NCBI RefSeq assembly: GCF_026745355.1 | Contig: NC_079206.1 | Coordinates: forward strand, 24,648,937 to 24,712,936 | DNA: 64,000 bases | Reading direction: 5' to 3' | DNA from: Beta vulgaris subsp. vulgaris | Taxonomy: Eukaryota; Streptophyta; Magnoliopsida; Caryophyllales; Amaranthaceae | Part shown: piece by piece, positions 1 through 11,879 of the stretch | Position numbering within the stretch: the first letter of the stretch is position 1 | Layout of the letters: every line of letters begins with the position of its first letter | Translations under genes and position numbers: made by a program | The notes under the pieces: generated by a model | What the model was told of the DNA's origin: nothing | Databases searched by the model: none | The model's input: the letters and a program-made list of their open reading frames with translations, nothing else

Positions 1-641
1 TCCTTTAAGTAGTTAGATTTCTTTCCAACATGATACTAGGTTAAAAGTGGATACGAACCATCATTTTTAATGGTTAAGAAAGCTTGTGGATAAGCACTAT
101 CATTCTTAATGGTTAAGAAATCTTGTGGATAAGCACTATCATTCTTAATAGTTAAGAAAAGTCAAAGAGGATATAAGTGGTTAAGAAAGCTTTGAGAACC
201 AATTGATAAGTTAGAAAGTCCTTGAGAGCCTTAAACATTAATATTGTGAAAATCGTATGGAGATTGTTTTATCGGGTAACGATGAACTGCCAGTTAAAGA
301 GCCTTTCGGGGTTGAATCCGAGCTCAGAACCTAACCAAACTTGATATATGACATGCTTGGGATGTCTTAAGGTTAAAATAGTCATTTATGCCTAATAATT
401 ACGTGGCTCAATAGGGTAAATTTCTTTCATTGTAAGAACTGGCTAGCTGAAATTACAGCTCAGACCTATGCTCAAAGGAAGCTGCTTAGCAGCTACTTAA
501 GTGTCGATCTCTCAAAACCCTTTGTATGCATGAAAGCCAACACTTAAGGCTAACACCTCAAACAAGAACCTCCCAGAAATACCAAGAAACTGACCTCACC
601 CAGAAGAGGTTTCCCTCCCCCATGGGTACCGCCAGAATCAG

Positions 642-652
642 TCTATAAAAGA
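642..652 (+). promoter_or_regulatory. LTR TATA box
   Basis: The motif TCTATAAAAGA is followed by a pyrimidine-rich stretch (gtttttcgtccttttctcc), as at a Pol II start. It probably marks the U3/R border of the surrounding LTR. Confidence 0.5.
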
Positions 653-1261
653 CTGTTTTTGTTTTTCGTCCTTTTCTCCTAAATCTTCTTCATCGACACC
701 TACTTTTATTTACATATAACTCTTCTAGACATCCATAAAAAGTATTTCAAGCTTTGGTTCCAAGCTTTAGACCCTAAAATCATATAGAAAACCTTGCTGA
801 AAGATCACATAAGTTGTTGTAAGTTCAACAGATTACACCAATTGTATTTAAGCTTAGTTTTTCATATTTATAAGCTTGTTGAAACTAATCCCTAGCACTT
901 TACATATTCAGGGGAAGTTTTAGGAAGAGTAAACCACTTAGAATAAGAAGTTTTAAGTGCACTAAGCAACCTAAGTGAAGGTACACACTTGGTTTGGTTT
1001 CAGCCTAGAGATTTCCCTACCTATAGTTAGGTGATTGTTTCTCTCTAGTGTCAAGCATGTTTATGAAATGAATTTACTTGTGATTTGTATTTTATTATGT
1101 GTATATTGAGTATATAACATGGATATATTATGCTAAGGTTCATTAGAGATGTTTTATTTGACCTTAAGAACACTTATACACTAAGTCATTACGATTATGC
1201 TTCTAAATGAAAGGTGTTTAGTACATGGACTTGTGGAGTAATTGTGATGATTGAGGTGGAT

Positions 1262-1895
1262 TTTTTATGTTGTTGATGTGAAGTTGTTGTGGTGGTTGTG
1301 GTGAAGTTGTTGTAACGTTGTTATTGTTGTTGTTGCTCTGCTGTAGTAGTGTTGTTGGGTTATTGTTGTTCTGTTGTTGTGGTTGAGGTTATGTTGTTGG
1401 TGAGTCATCGTCATTGTGAACTGTTGTTTCATTCTAGTTGTTGTTCGTGATATGATGCAAAGATATGTAGAATTAGTTTACATAATTTAGAATTAAGAGT
1501 TTAGAATTATGGTTATGAAGTGGGATGCTAGTTATATAGTGTAGCTAGTGTTATTGAACTTATAGTTGGTTCTGAATTGAGGGCCAAATATCTAGAATGT
1601 TAAAGGTTGATAATTTGTAAATTGGGAATTAGTTGTTGTGTTATTGTTATGGTGGTTGTGTTGCTTTGTTTATGTCGTTGTTGCAACTGTGTTGGTGTCC
1701 TGCTCTTTTTTTCGTTCCCTCTGTTGTGGTGATGGTGTTGTTGCTTTATGATTGTTGGTGTTGTTGTTGTTGTTGTAGTTGTGATGGTTATTGTAGTTAT
1801 GGTGGTTGTGGTGGAATTGTTGTGGTGGATGTTATTAGGTTGTTGTTATTATTGTTCGTTGTCTGTTTGTTGTTGTGATTGTGGCAGTGCGTTGT
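1262..1895. repeat. GTT/TTG microsatellite-rich block (two clusters)
   Basis: Imperfect (GTT)n / (TTG)n runs occupy about 1262-1420 and 1630-1895. An AT-rich spacer between them carries near-repeats (attaagagtttagaattatgg near 1493; attaagggttatggaatcgg near 1974). The Cys/Val/Leu-rich open frame at 1633-1878 is only the translation of this repeat. Confidence 0.8.
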
Positions 1896-2926
1896 TGTTG
1901 TTCTTGATTTAGGTGAAGGTTGTGAGTTAAGTCTAGTTAGTTTAGTTTTATAATTAGAATTTTCATTATGAATTAAGGGTTATGGAATCGGGATGCTAGT
2001 CGATGTAGCTAATGTCATTAAAGTTATTACGTTAAAAACTAGTTTCAAGTATGAAAACCCTAAATCTTCTCAACTATCAAAGTAAGGGTATTTGAAAAGA
2101 GTTTAATAAGAGTTTTGAGTATTAAGGATGAGTTCATAAGAGTTTTGAGTATTGAGGATTAAAGTATGAATCCTTAAATATCTTATATTATACATATGAA
2201 AGTGAGGCATGAACATGCACCCGAGTTAGGGTGGGTAGAGTCCCTAACTGTTGCCTCCAAGAAGGGCGAATTCCTGGCGTTATGGGACATGTCCGGTTAA
2301 GTCTTGCAAGCATAACAGTAAAAGGTGGGGTGACGACCCTCAATAGTTTGGAGACAGTTGGTACTGCGTGGTACCCCTCTCCATTCGTGTTCATGCCAAA
2401 CGTTTTGATTTTGTGAAACTATAGTAACTGAATTGAATGTGATTATATGTTATTATAACTATGTGTTAGTTTTAAAAATACACCTAAACTTGTATCTCCT
2501 ATTACACAGTGTGTACTCAACTTTGCTGATAGTGTTGTCATTTCTGTGGCCTGTCACTTGGTGGGTGGCAGAGTCAAACTTTGTTGCAGGATTGTGTTGG
2601 GAGCCAGAATCGAGCTTAGAGCAAAGTTATGATTCAAATTTTGTAGTATGGGATAATGTCCGATATTTATTTGTGTATAGAAGAATTTATTTAGAATTAC
2701 TTACAATATGGATTTTTGTCCTGGAATTTGAGATTGAATGACTATGTAATTGAAGTCTTATATAAAGGATTTTGTTTTGTGGGCCAATAACTCACAGGTC
2801 CAGGATCGTTTAATAGGTTATGTTTCCGCTGCGAATAAATATTTAATTCGAGGCTTATTAAGCGTTGATTATGATTAGTGAATCTTAAGTATGATTAGCT
2901 AGCAGCTCGGGAATTGGGTTGTTACA

Positions 2927-4029
2927 GAGGTTAACAATAATTCTACTTGGCCTATTCCTTTAGCCTTTACCGTAGAATCATTCCCCATATATAAGATAGG
3001 ACCATCATCCAAATCTTCAAAGACTTGAAGAAGTGCTTGTTATTGCACACATGTCTAGAGGTTCCCGAATCTATCCACCAAGAATCATCAACCTGCACAA
3101 ACATAATTTCAAAATCATAGCCACAAAATTCATTTCTTCAATTATATTTCCATGTGCAATGTTACCTTGGTTTTGAACAACACTAGGTTGTTCATTCCTT
3201 GTCTTCTTCTTGTTCTTAGAAGGACAATCCCTCTTGAGATGAGGACCATTGCATATCCAACAAGTGAGGGTCTTCCTCTTCTTGTTTGCAACATTGGTTT
3301 TTTAATTGTTGTTATTGTTGTTATTATTGTATTTCTTGGTCTTATTAGACCCACCAACCTCTACCATATTCACGGTAGACTTAGGAATACTAGAAGTAGT
3401 ATCCTTAACCCCATCTTGAGCCCGGATCCCCTCTTCAATACGAAGATGAGTTCCTAATTGCTCCATGGACATATCTTCTTTCCTATGTTTCAAGGAATGT
3501 TTAGTATCTTTCCAAGAGTTAGGTAATCTATCGATGATTGAGGCAACCGCAATTGCCTCATCCATCACCATACCATGTGATCTTATTTGGTTCAAAATGT
3601 GATGAACTTCATGGAATTGCTCTACAATAGGCCGATCATTAGTCATTTTAAATGAATTAAAATTACTAACAAGAAATTTCTTACTTGAAGCATCTTCTGA
3701 AATGTACTTGGCCTCAAGAGCATCCCAAAGTTCCTTTGCAATCTCCACGTTTTAGTAGATAGAGATCGAACAAAGGATCGGTAAGAGAGTTGAGAATGTG
3801 ACCCGGCAAATGTAGTCATCATTCTCCCACTTTATCCTCTTCCTTGTAGTCTCAAGAGACTCTTCCTCTCCATCTTCCGAGAGTGGTGGCATGGTGTTGA
3901 TAGAACATACACCACATTCAAGGTAGTCAACAAGAAGTGCATCTTCTTTTGCCTTCTACGATATCTCACCCCCTCGAACTTATCCAATTTTCGGAAGTTC
4001 ATAGTCATGTCCCTGAGTGATTGAGCCAT
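2927..4029 (-). pseudogene. Copia retrotransposon gag and start of protease, decayed and truncated
   Basis: Read on the minus strand from an ATG at 4029, a Gag N-terminus contains LDKFEG. A UBN2-type Gag follows at 3748-3302 (AKELWDALEAKY, ASSKKFLVSNFN, LPNSWKDTKHSLKHRKED, HLRIEEG). An in-frame poly-Asn run comes next, then a CWICNGPHLKRDC zinc knuckle near 3270. The aspartic protease start, WWIDSGTSRHVCNNKHFF, lies near 3080-3030. Two or more frame changes and a stop after the Asn run disable it. Integrase, RT and RNase H are missing because the LTR at 1-2926 interrupts the element at the protease; the rest, if present, lies left of the window. Confidence 0.85.
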
Positions 4030-4099
4030 ATCTGAAAAGAAAGAGAAATTAAACTAATAGATTGTTAGGTGTGATCAACGAGAGAACCGGATATACCAC

Positions 4100-4756
4100 T
4101 ACAAGGCACGGAAACTACGGTTTCCTATTAGTTTAATTTCGCCCCTCTAGGATCACCGGGTTACCACGAAATAACTAATGAGATACAATGGAGAGAAAAC
4201 AATTAACTTAGATGATCTTCTAAGTGAATCAACAAGAACTTGTGTTTAGAGTTTGTGAAGTACACTCAAGAGAAATTAGCAAAGTTTCTCTCAAGCAAAG
4301 CAAGAAGTTTAGAGTGTTGAAAAACTGATTTTTTTTTTCTCGTCACCCCCTCCTCATAGGAATCACAAAGGTTATATAGAAATATATCCTTCATAGATTA
4401 GAGTTGTTACTTTCATAACCTCCCCCCCCCCCCTTTTAATCCACTGATTTAAGGATCCTAATAGTCATTAAACGGATAACGTACTCATCACAACGGTTGA
4501 AAACCGTGAAAGCATCTTTTCACGTTCCAATACAGAAGACACGTTACGACTCGCGAAACAGCTCGTGAGTCGCGACGGCCCCCAGGTTGCGACCCGCGAC
4601 GGGTGTCGCAACCCGCGACCAGTATTTTTTTTTTCTTGGTTTTCAACGTGCCTTTGCAATTTTGTGTAGTCTAATCTTTTGCATACTAGACCTCCTCCTC
4701 TTCTAGTATATGACCATATGAGCATAAAACCCATTACCCTATAAATGTTCCAACAG
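4100..4756 (-). mobile_element. 5' LTR of the minus-strand Copia element
   Basis: The right border reads TGTTCCAACA on the + strand, so the LTR starts TGTTGGAACA on the minus strand, a canonical Copia terminus. The inner border is inferred from a degenerate tRNA-Met-like primer site (TGGTATATCCGG on the minus strand, about 4087-4098) just upstream of the gag ATG. A GC-rich segment at 4540-4620 carries repeated GTCGCGA-type inverted motifs. Confidence 0.6.
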
Positions 4757-5053
4757 TCTTATGTAATGTTATTAGGACTTAAGGATGCTTAAACTTGTTT
4801 TGAATTTAGAGACTTGCATGTCTCATAGTTGTTAATATTGTAGCTTTCTTATGGATTAGATATTTCCTTACTTTGATGGAACTTATGACATGTTGAGTTG
4901 TTTTGAGGTTATTAAATCTTAAGTTTTGAGTTTACCTTTATTTATTGATTTAGAGTAGCGTTTTCGTTTTGACGTTATTTCGCTAACGTCTTTTATTCAA
5001 TTTTAATTCGTTATTGTGTAAGTAGCTTAGTTGTATAAGGACGGGTTGTTACA
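4757..5053 (+). mobile_element. 3' remnant of an older gypsy-type LTR
   Basis: It begins exactly where the Copia LTR ends and finishes in GGACGGGTTGTTACA at 5053, resembling the end of the LTR at 1-2926. It is read as the right-hand piece of an LTR into which the Copia element inserted. The left-hand piece is not in the window. Confidence 0.4.
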
Positions 5054-7393
5054 CCATGATTAAGAGATTGATCACATGTTTCATACCTTTGCTTAAAAAG
5101 GTGGCCCACGTGTGAGACACACTCTAGTTATCAAGTCAGGAACAACAAAACAATGCCATGGTTGGGTAGCTAGGTTTGCTTATGACTAAGATCCAACACA
5201 TCACTCAAGAAGCTTTCGGAAGGTCAAAGAGCAAACCCTCCGGGGGTGGCCTCACGCATATAATATGCGCTAATGAGGCAAGGAACATTGTCTTTATGAT
5301 GGCTTAAATAATAGCCATGCATATGGAAAACAATATGTTATTCTGAGGCATAAAAAGAGAATGAATCATATCTTTCAAGTTTCACCCAACCATTTAAAAA
5401 ATTGATTTTTTAAAATCCTCCCCAGTGGAGACGCCAAATTGTAGGTATTTTTTTATCGCCTACGCGGGATGAGCGCGTATTTGACTACCTTATTGTGAAG
5501 GTTTTGATTGAAAATTGTTGTGTATTGGAAGAAGTCGCCAACAAGTCATTAAACAAAAACTCATAAACCTAATTGGATATTGAGAAATCAAAGGGAAAAC
5601 TTAGGGACTTGTAGATTTTCCTGTTATGACTCTATTACTGGTAAATAAACCATAGATTGAGTTTGGGGGTGAGGGTAGAACACGGTCAGGAACTACATTC
5701 GCTTATTGATGGCCTCTACTTAATATCGATTGATTTCGAGTTTTATGCAAAAAGATAAACAGAGAATATTTTGAAACACCCTAAAATGTTAGTCTAAGTT
5801 GGTTGATTAAACATATCCAAAAAAAACTATTTTTTAGTGATACGTTATTAAGCAATCAAAATTATAGGCTTACTAATGGGTGGTTTAAATTGTCTAATTA
5901 ATATTACAACAATTTTTTTGAAGGAAAAATAATATTATAACCATTTCTTAGATCTTGATTAGCAATAATAACATGTTGTGATGAAAACATGAGCAGGACA
6001 ACCATGAAAATACATCTTTCGTTTCAAAAAGCTTGCTACACTTGTTTTTTAACGGTTCTCAATGCAAATATTCTTAATGTTGAATTAGTAGAGTTAGGAG
6101 TATGTTATTATGGGGGAGGGGACCACTTACACTTTTATTAAGTAAGGTGCATATGTCGGGAAAAAAGGGGAAGGCACCACCTTAAAATTAATTATTGTTA
6201 GTTATTAATATGTGGGTTTTATTTTTGTAAGTAAGGGAATATTGGTAAAATGACACTTTTAAAATTACCATATAAGAAAAAAGAAAGAAGTGTAGCAAGT
6301 AATGTGAAATATCCATATTACAATATATAGAAAGTGAAGTGAGTAATTTGAAATGGAGGAAGTATAATAAATAAATAGAGAGAGTAGAGATTAGAATGTG
6401 CAAAAGAACAATTTTATTAAAGATCTACATCATGAAATAAAATGTTAGTAACTTCAATAAAATAAATAATAGAAATTTATTCAAGCACCCTCATGAATAT
6501 ACCTGTGTGACTTGGGTCTAATAGAATAATAACCTTCGGGAAGAGCAATCATGAATCCTTAAAAAAACACTTCCGAAGATCGATCAAAATAATGGTGTAT
6601 GCGTTTGTAAATATGTGTTTGTGTATTTGTAATTATGAAAGTATGAGAATTTGAGAGAGCATGGGAGTTCGCAAGTATTCTAGCATAAAGAGTACGTGAA
6701 AAGTGTCTCTTCTAGATCCGAAAAATCATGGCATATCTATTTGAAAACATTAAGAAACATATAGAAAAGCCAACCGCGAGTCACGCAAAGAGTGCACTAG
6801 TTAACGTCTTTGCGTGATGCACAGAGCCACGTGTCAGCCGCTGATTGGTGCGCCAGACGCGACACAACCAATGTGTTGCGTGCATGTGGTGCACCAGACG
6901 CACCGTCTGCATTAGACACACTTACAACCTTTTTTCTCCAATGCGTTTTTGAACGATTTTCTTTTATCCTTTGAATTTGGAAATCAACTTCATCGAGATA
7001 AAATATGATTTCAATATCTTTGAAATACTTATTTATTTCTGAAAATACATACTAAATAATTAATTATCATGAACAACTAAATGGGCTTTTCAAAGGATTT
7101 GATTCAAATATTGAAATGGCCGGCTCAAAATAAATTTATTATCAGGATTAATTAATTGGGTTTTAAAATATAATTTTTGGATCATTATTGCAAACAAATA
7201 AGCTTTACACTTCAAAACTATTTTGGACTTGGCTATTCGGCTGCTCTTCCTAGCTATTAGGATTGCTCTCCCCTTGGATCGTATCAATTAACTTTACGAT
7301 ATGTTTCATCATTGGCCCTTAAATAGGGAGACACGATTATGTGACTACAATAATCATAATTCCCCAATTAACCTTAGTAAATGAAATTAAATA
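5054..7393. other. Non-coding, repeat-derived stretch without a recognisable gene
   Basis: No open frame here resembles a known protein. Around 5418-5445 the sequence CCCCAGTGGAGACGCCAAAT resembles leader sequence next to LTRs of Tat/Ogre-type elements, so part may be an old LTR element. A GC-richer segment lies at 6770-6910. A decayed MITE is listed separately at 6013-6362. Confidence 0.4.
6013..6362. mobile_element. Decayed Stowaway-like MITE
   Basis: The left end (TACATCTTTCGTTTCAAA) and the inverse of the right end (TACTTCCTCCATTTCAAA) are similar, and TA borders both sides. The motif for 'tagcaagt' recurs inside in inverted form. The TIRs have diverged, so the exact borders are uncertain. 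Confidence 0.4.
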
Positions 7394-7457
7394 TCTCACT
7401 GGCAAAACGACTTTTTTAAAAAAAAAACAGAGGACACCGACGATCCTTAAGGGGCAT
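7394..7457 (+). repeat. Left fragment of the ~143-bp tandem repeat
   Basis: This segment (ggcaaaacgacttttt...aaacag...gacgatccttaaggggca) matches the middle of the monomers at 15421-16068. The Tat-type element at 7458-15420 separates it from the rest of that array. Confidence 0.75.
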
Positions 7458-9709
7458 TGTTGTAGCCCAAACAATCAACGGCTATAAATGAGACACGTGG
7501 CTCTATCGCCACCCTACACATGGCACTTTGCTGCTGCAGTCAAGTACATGACCCAGAAAGGTGCATGACCTAACGTATACTTTTCTGGATAAAGAAGGTT
7601 GTATCAGGCCCCTTCTGGGCCAACCTGTACTTATGCCCAGTAAAAGTAAAGAACATCTTTATAGAATGGATGATGTGTACTCTCCAATCAATGATCGCCA
7701 CGTGTCATAATATTTTTGCTTAGCCAATCAGATGCTCCCAGATCAGGGCGACATCCAGGCACAACAGTCATTTCAGACACTATAAATAGTCCTTAAAATC
7801 AAGGGAAAGGTACTTTTTCAGAGCATAGTACTGTTATTCTGCCATATATTCTCTCTCTACTTTCTCTCTCTAAAAGTTTCTTTTCTACTGTTGATACTTG
7901 ACTTAAGCTTCGAAAGGGGAAATACCACCCAAACCTCCAGGGTGGGTCCTTTTTTGCAGGTCTAAAGGCGGAGCTCAAGTTCGGGATTTGAGTCCAGACA
8001 TTGTTGCACAAGTCTCCTATTGTTGAACCTACTATTGGTGATACGTGTCGTTTACCGTATAAAATTAAAAACCTATTCTTAGACCTCAAAAATATTAACA
8101 AGTAGAAAAGGATAAGAAAGGGTCGATCCCACGGAGAGACTACTAAATTCGTTACTTGAAAGTTTAATTGAGAAAAATAATATTAACATATAAAAACAAG
8201 ATTATACAACTATTTACCTATTTACTTAGATTTGGGGGGTTTAAGATTGTAGTAACTAATAGTAACTGAACTAAAACAAGTATTAAACTATTATTTACAA
8301 GTGATGACAAGCAAGTCGAATAATTTCCACCATTAAACTTAGTAACTTTAGTCATAATATTGAGTATAATTATCGAGTTGAAGATTAATCTAATAGATTA
8401 ACTGTAGTGGTTTCGATAGCAATCCCACCCTATTCTTCCTTACTTTAAATTAGTATTGAACTAGGCCGACACTAATTCTAAACTAGACTTGCCATTGCAA
8501 ATATGATCGCAACCTTCAACGACTACATCTAGAAGCATTATAAACTAGAAGAACATCATTAATCCTAATTAAATTAATACATGGGTACTTAATATAATTA
8601 GATCAAATTACACTCTAACATTAATCTGACCCAAACTAACATTAGTCGCTACTTTTATTATGCAATTTAAACTAGGCCAAACTACATAATTAGCAACTGA
8701 TTGTAATTCAAACATAATAAGATAGCAAATTATACTCAAATATCAATCATACGCCAGCTATAACTGTGTAAATTTTGAATACCAAATAATCTTAATACTC
8801 AATAAACAACTCAAAATTATGATAAAATTCAGGTTTAAACAAGATTCAAGCTCATTGAATTTAGAACAATACAACAATCAAAGTAATACAAGAGAAGAGA
8901 GGAGAATATATCACTCTGTACTAGTCGAAATTCTGCCGGCAACTCGTTCTTAAATCTGTCGTCTCTTACTCCAATTATACCCCAAGACTTCTGTATTACT
9001 CACAATACTCCCTTGTCTCTCTTTACCCAAAATCAGACAATGCTTGCATCCCTTCTTGCGGTAGAAATGAGGGATTTAAATACCCAATTGAGAAATCCCC
9101 AGTTATCAATTTTAGGGAAATTAGTAGAGATGGAAACAAATAATCTCAAATGCTCCATATTTCTAAAATTAAACCTACTAATACGAGGATGAAATCTTTG
9201 GGATAACTCTTGCCTGATGATTTGGCGCATGTGAGAATAAACAGAGTATTTTCCTAATTCTCTATTGTTGCTCGTGGAGTTGAAGGAAGTGGGAATGACT
9301 TGCTTTATTGTATGTGCTGCTTCTGACTAAGATTTTGCTTTACCTTGTTAATTTATATCCTTGCTTGGTAACAAAGCTCACGTGAGCTTATATTTTTTTT
9401 TTTTCTCTTCTTTTTTTATTTGTGAGTCTTTGGTCTTGGTAATCCATGTGTGTTGTGCTTGCCTTCATGGACTCTTTATTATTACTCATGGACACCTTTC
9501 ATAAAAATAATACATTTCTTAAGTAGATTATTCAATAAATTATAAAATGAAAACAGATAAATCTCTAATTAATAATAGTAAGTAATGACACATAATTAAT
9601 ACATAAAAGACAACTAAAAGGCTAATATTAGGGAGTAAAAATATAATATTTTATTCACTTATCAGTTGTGGATAGTAGTATTTATTTACGAGTCTAGCAC
9701 TACGTAACA
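7458..9709 (+). repeat. 5' LTR of the Tat-type element, interrupted by a solo LTR
   Basis: The LTR sequence is 7458-8038 plus 9665-9709 (about 626 bp in all), collinear with the 3' LTR at 14799-15420. A TATA box (CACTATAAATAG) lies near 7779. A CT-rich leader and the ACCACCCAAACC(T/C)(C/T)CAGGGTGGGT hairpin near 7926 are conserved in both LTRs. Confidence 0.9.
8039..9664 (-). mobile_element. Solo LTR, Athila-like, inserted in the 5' LTR of the Tat-type element
   Basis: This 1,626-bp insert has termini TGATACGTG...CACTTATCA and no coding region. On the minus strand it starts TGATAAGTGAATAAAA and carries GGGTCGATCCCACGG near its end; both features are typical of Athila LTRs. The flanks are attgg and gttgt, while the uninterrupted 3' LTR reads gttgg at the same point, so the duplicated target has one change on each side. 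No interior survives, so LTR-LTR recombination is inferred. Confidence 0.75.
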
Positions 9710-9711
9710 TT

Positions 9712-9727
9712 TGGCGCCGTCTATGGG
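9712..9727 (+). other. Primer binding site of the Tat-type element
   Basis: TGGCGCCGTCTATGGG starts two bases after the 5' LTR end. This is the characteristic tRNA-complementary site of many plant Tat/Athila-group elements. Confidence 0.8.
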
Positions 9728-9738
9728 AAGTCTCAACA

Positions 9739-11081
9739 ATGACTGATTGTCACTCATCCAATGTTGCTAGGAATAGAAGTTTTGAGATACAAGTGGAGGA
9801 TACGGTGGATGATGAAAGGCCACCAAGAGGAAGAGATAGGCCCCCTGCTGTTGTCAACTTTCTGGACGAAGCAGGGAACCCATCCTTCAAGAAAATCCTT
9901 AGCGTCCAGTGACAACTGCCCATGTGGAAACTGTCCTGAACGACTTCCAGACCAGGATGGCTGCTGTCATGGAGGAGCAAATCAAGAACAACATGTTGTT
10001 CTTCCAGGTCGATTCAGATTCGGCTGTTGTAGCTCCACCAGGGGGCAGTCTCAAGAAGGTCATCCAGGAACAAGCTGGCCTCCTCGATAGGAACCGTCCA
10101 GGCGACTGTCTAAAGGGAAGCAGCCAGCAATAAGTGAACCGCGGAGAAAGATGGATTGGAAGTTGGTGGTCCGTTCAGGAGATAATATTCCTCCCAGTGG
10201 TCATAAGATGGAGACAGATGCGAAGGAGTATCTGAAGGCCAAGAAGGCAGCTGCTCTTCAGCGTTCAGCCTCTGGGTCTACTCCTTATATGAAGGATCCT
10301 CCATTAAGACTGCCATCAAGAACTGAAGAAAGAAGTCAAAGACCTTCGGCTGTCCAGTCAAGGCAAGAAAAAAACGGTTGTACAACCTGTGGTGTATATG
10401 CGTCAAGGCCTAGCTAACACCTCCTATAATCCAATGTTATAAGAATATCGTCGGGAGCACATACCCACTGATGGACATGTTGGGGCACTCAAGATTAACT
10501 GGCCGACCCCATTCTTAGCCAGAATCATGGAGTCTCCCCCATTCCCAAAGGTTAAGCTACCGACAATAGAGCCTTTTGACGGAACTACTGATCCAGATGA
10601 TCTATTATAAGCATACAAGCATCAGATGTATGTCCAAGCAGTTGATGCCGCTACCTGGTTCAAGAATTTTCCAGCCACTTTGAAAGGAGTAGCTCAGAAG
10701 TGGTTCAATAATCTTCCCCCTAACTCAGTGAATAATTTCACTAAGCTTAGTATTTTGTTCACTAGCCATTTTGTAGCAAATAGGCAGGAGCAAAAGACTA
10801 GCATGCATTTGGGGAAGGTTATCGAAGGACCAAAGAAGGCCTTAAGAAGCTTTGTTAAGAGATTTAATCTAGAGGCATTGCAGATCCAAGATCTAAATGC
10901 AGGAGTGGCCTTAGACGCCTTCATCAGGGGTCTAAGGCCAGGAAGTTTCAAATTTGATTTGTTAAAGAAAAAGATCACCACTCTGATCGAAGCCCTTCGG
11001 GAGGCTGAGGCATTTATCCATGCATTGGATCCCTATATAGAGATCAGCAAGCAGCAAGAGAATGCTACCTTACTACTTTAA
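9739..11081 (+). pseudogene. gag of the Tat-type element, frameshifted
   Basis: The ATG at 9739, 27 bases after the primer site, opens a Gag N-terminus that stops at 9911. The reading continues in other frames through 10133 and 10417, and a last open segment runs 10626-11081. That segment carries the Gag core: WFKNFPATLKGVAQKWF, LFTSHFVANR, SLRSFVKRF-like residues (ALRSFVKRFNLEALQI) and AFIRGLRPGSFKFDL. Just upstream, in the same frame but past a stop, LPTIEPFDGTTDPDD is the usual Tat Gag entry motif. There is no zinc knuckle and no downstream pol. The protein would have formed the retrotransposon particle. As it stands it needs at least three frame changes or stop bypasses. Confidence 0.85.
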
Positions 11082-11879
11082 AACCTTCATCATAGAAGGG
11101 AGAAAAAAAGGAACAACTAAGAATGAACTAAATGAATGAATCAGCCCAACAAGGGCTAAACATTCTTCTGACGCACATTGCTTCCTCAAGGAGACCGACC
11201 AAAATGTAATAAACCCAAAGAAAGGTAGATTACATATCTGGTTCAACAAAATGTAATAATCTCTAGTAAGAGAAACATCATGTCTCCTAAAAGGAAGCCC
11301 ACCGGAAATAAGCATGCCTTAGTAAAGGTATCTTACTTTCAAATGCAAGGTCAACTAAGTAGTAAAAGCCCTAATAAGGGCTCACTACTTCAAGACGAAC
11401 ATTGCTTCCTAAAGGAAGCCGGCCAGGAACTGATATGCTCACAAAAACCACTCATATCCCACAAGGTCGGCAAGTGTATATAAACTCATACTCGTCCAAG
11501 ATGAAGGATTGGTGGTTGTTCTCCTACTTCGAACACAACTTGTCCGTACTAACAATACGAGCCTAGTCTCAAGAAAAGGGGGGAATCGTATAGGTTCTAG
11601 GACAAGTCTCATCGTAACTTGTGCTTATTTAAGTACAGTTTAAAGATCGTCCAGGTTCTCGGACGAGTCACATTTGAACTTGTAATTATTTTTTTGAAGT
11701 TCAAACATTATCCAATTTCTGATGGTTAGACCAAAGACAAACATAGAAGAAAAAAAAGAGTGGCAAAATACATAAATATTGGATGCTCTTTGCAAGTTAA
11801 AGGAAGCCGCACAAAAGTGTACTCGCCCAGAAGAACTTTGGATTTTGGATGGAGACAAGTTGCAGAAGGAAACGACCCA
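11082..11879 (+). other. Spacer between gag and minisatellite, with degenerate direct repeats
   Basis: No pol domain is readable. A segment with 'gcttcctcaaggagaccgacc' near 11179 recurs with changes near 11280 and 11400. A second motif (ggttct.ggacaagtc / ggttctcggacgagtc) recurs near 11592 and 11652. These look like older, eroded tandem repeats. Confidence 0.5.

Larger units (their letters stand above)
1..2926 (+). mobile_element. Long LTR of a Ty3/gypsy-type retrotransposon (solo or 3' LTR), left end outside the window
   Basis: The stretch ends in GGGTTGTTACA at 2926, a usual plant gypsy LTR end. Protein-coding sequence of a Copia element starts immediately after it. A TATA box near 642 followed by a long non-coding leader fits U3-R-U5 in + orientation. 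No tRNA primer site follows the end, so this is not a 5' LTR with its interior attached. It is a solo LTR, or the 3' LTR of an element lying to the left. No retroviral protein is readable inside; the long open frames come from GTT microsatellites. The clade (Tekay-like) is inferred from terminus and length only. Confidence 0.6.

Noticed and set aside
1633..1878. Cys-rich 81-residue open frame that could pass for a small secreted peptide
   Set aside because: It is a direct translation of the GTT/TGT microsatellite, with no conserved spacing or start context.
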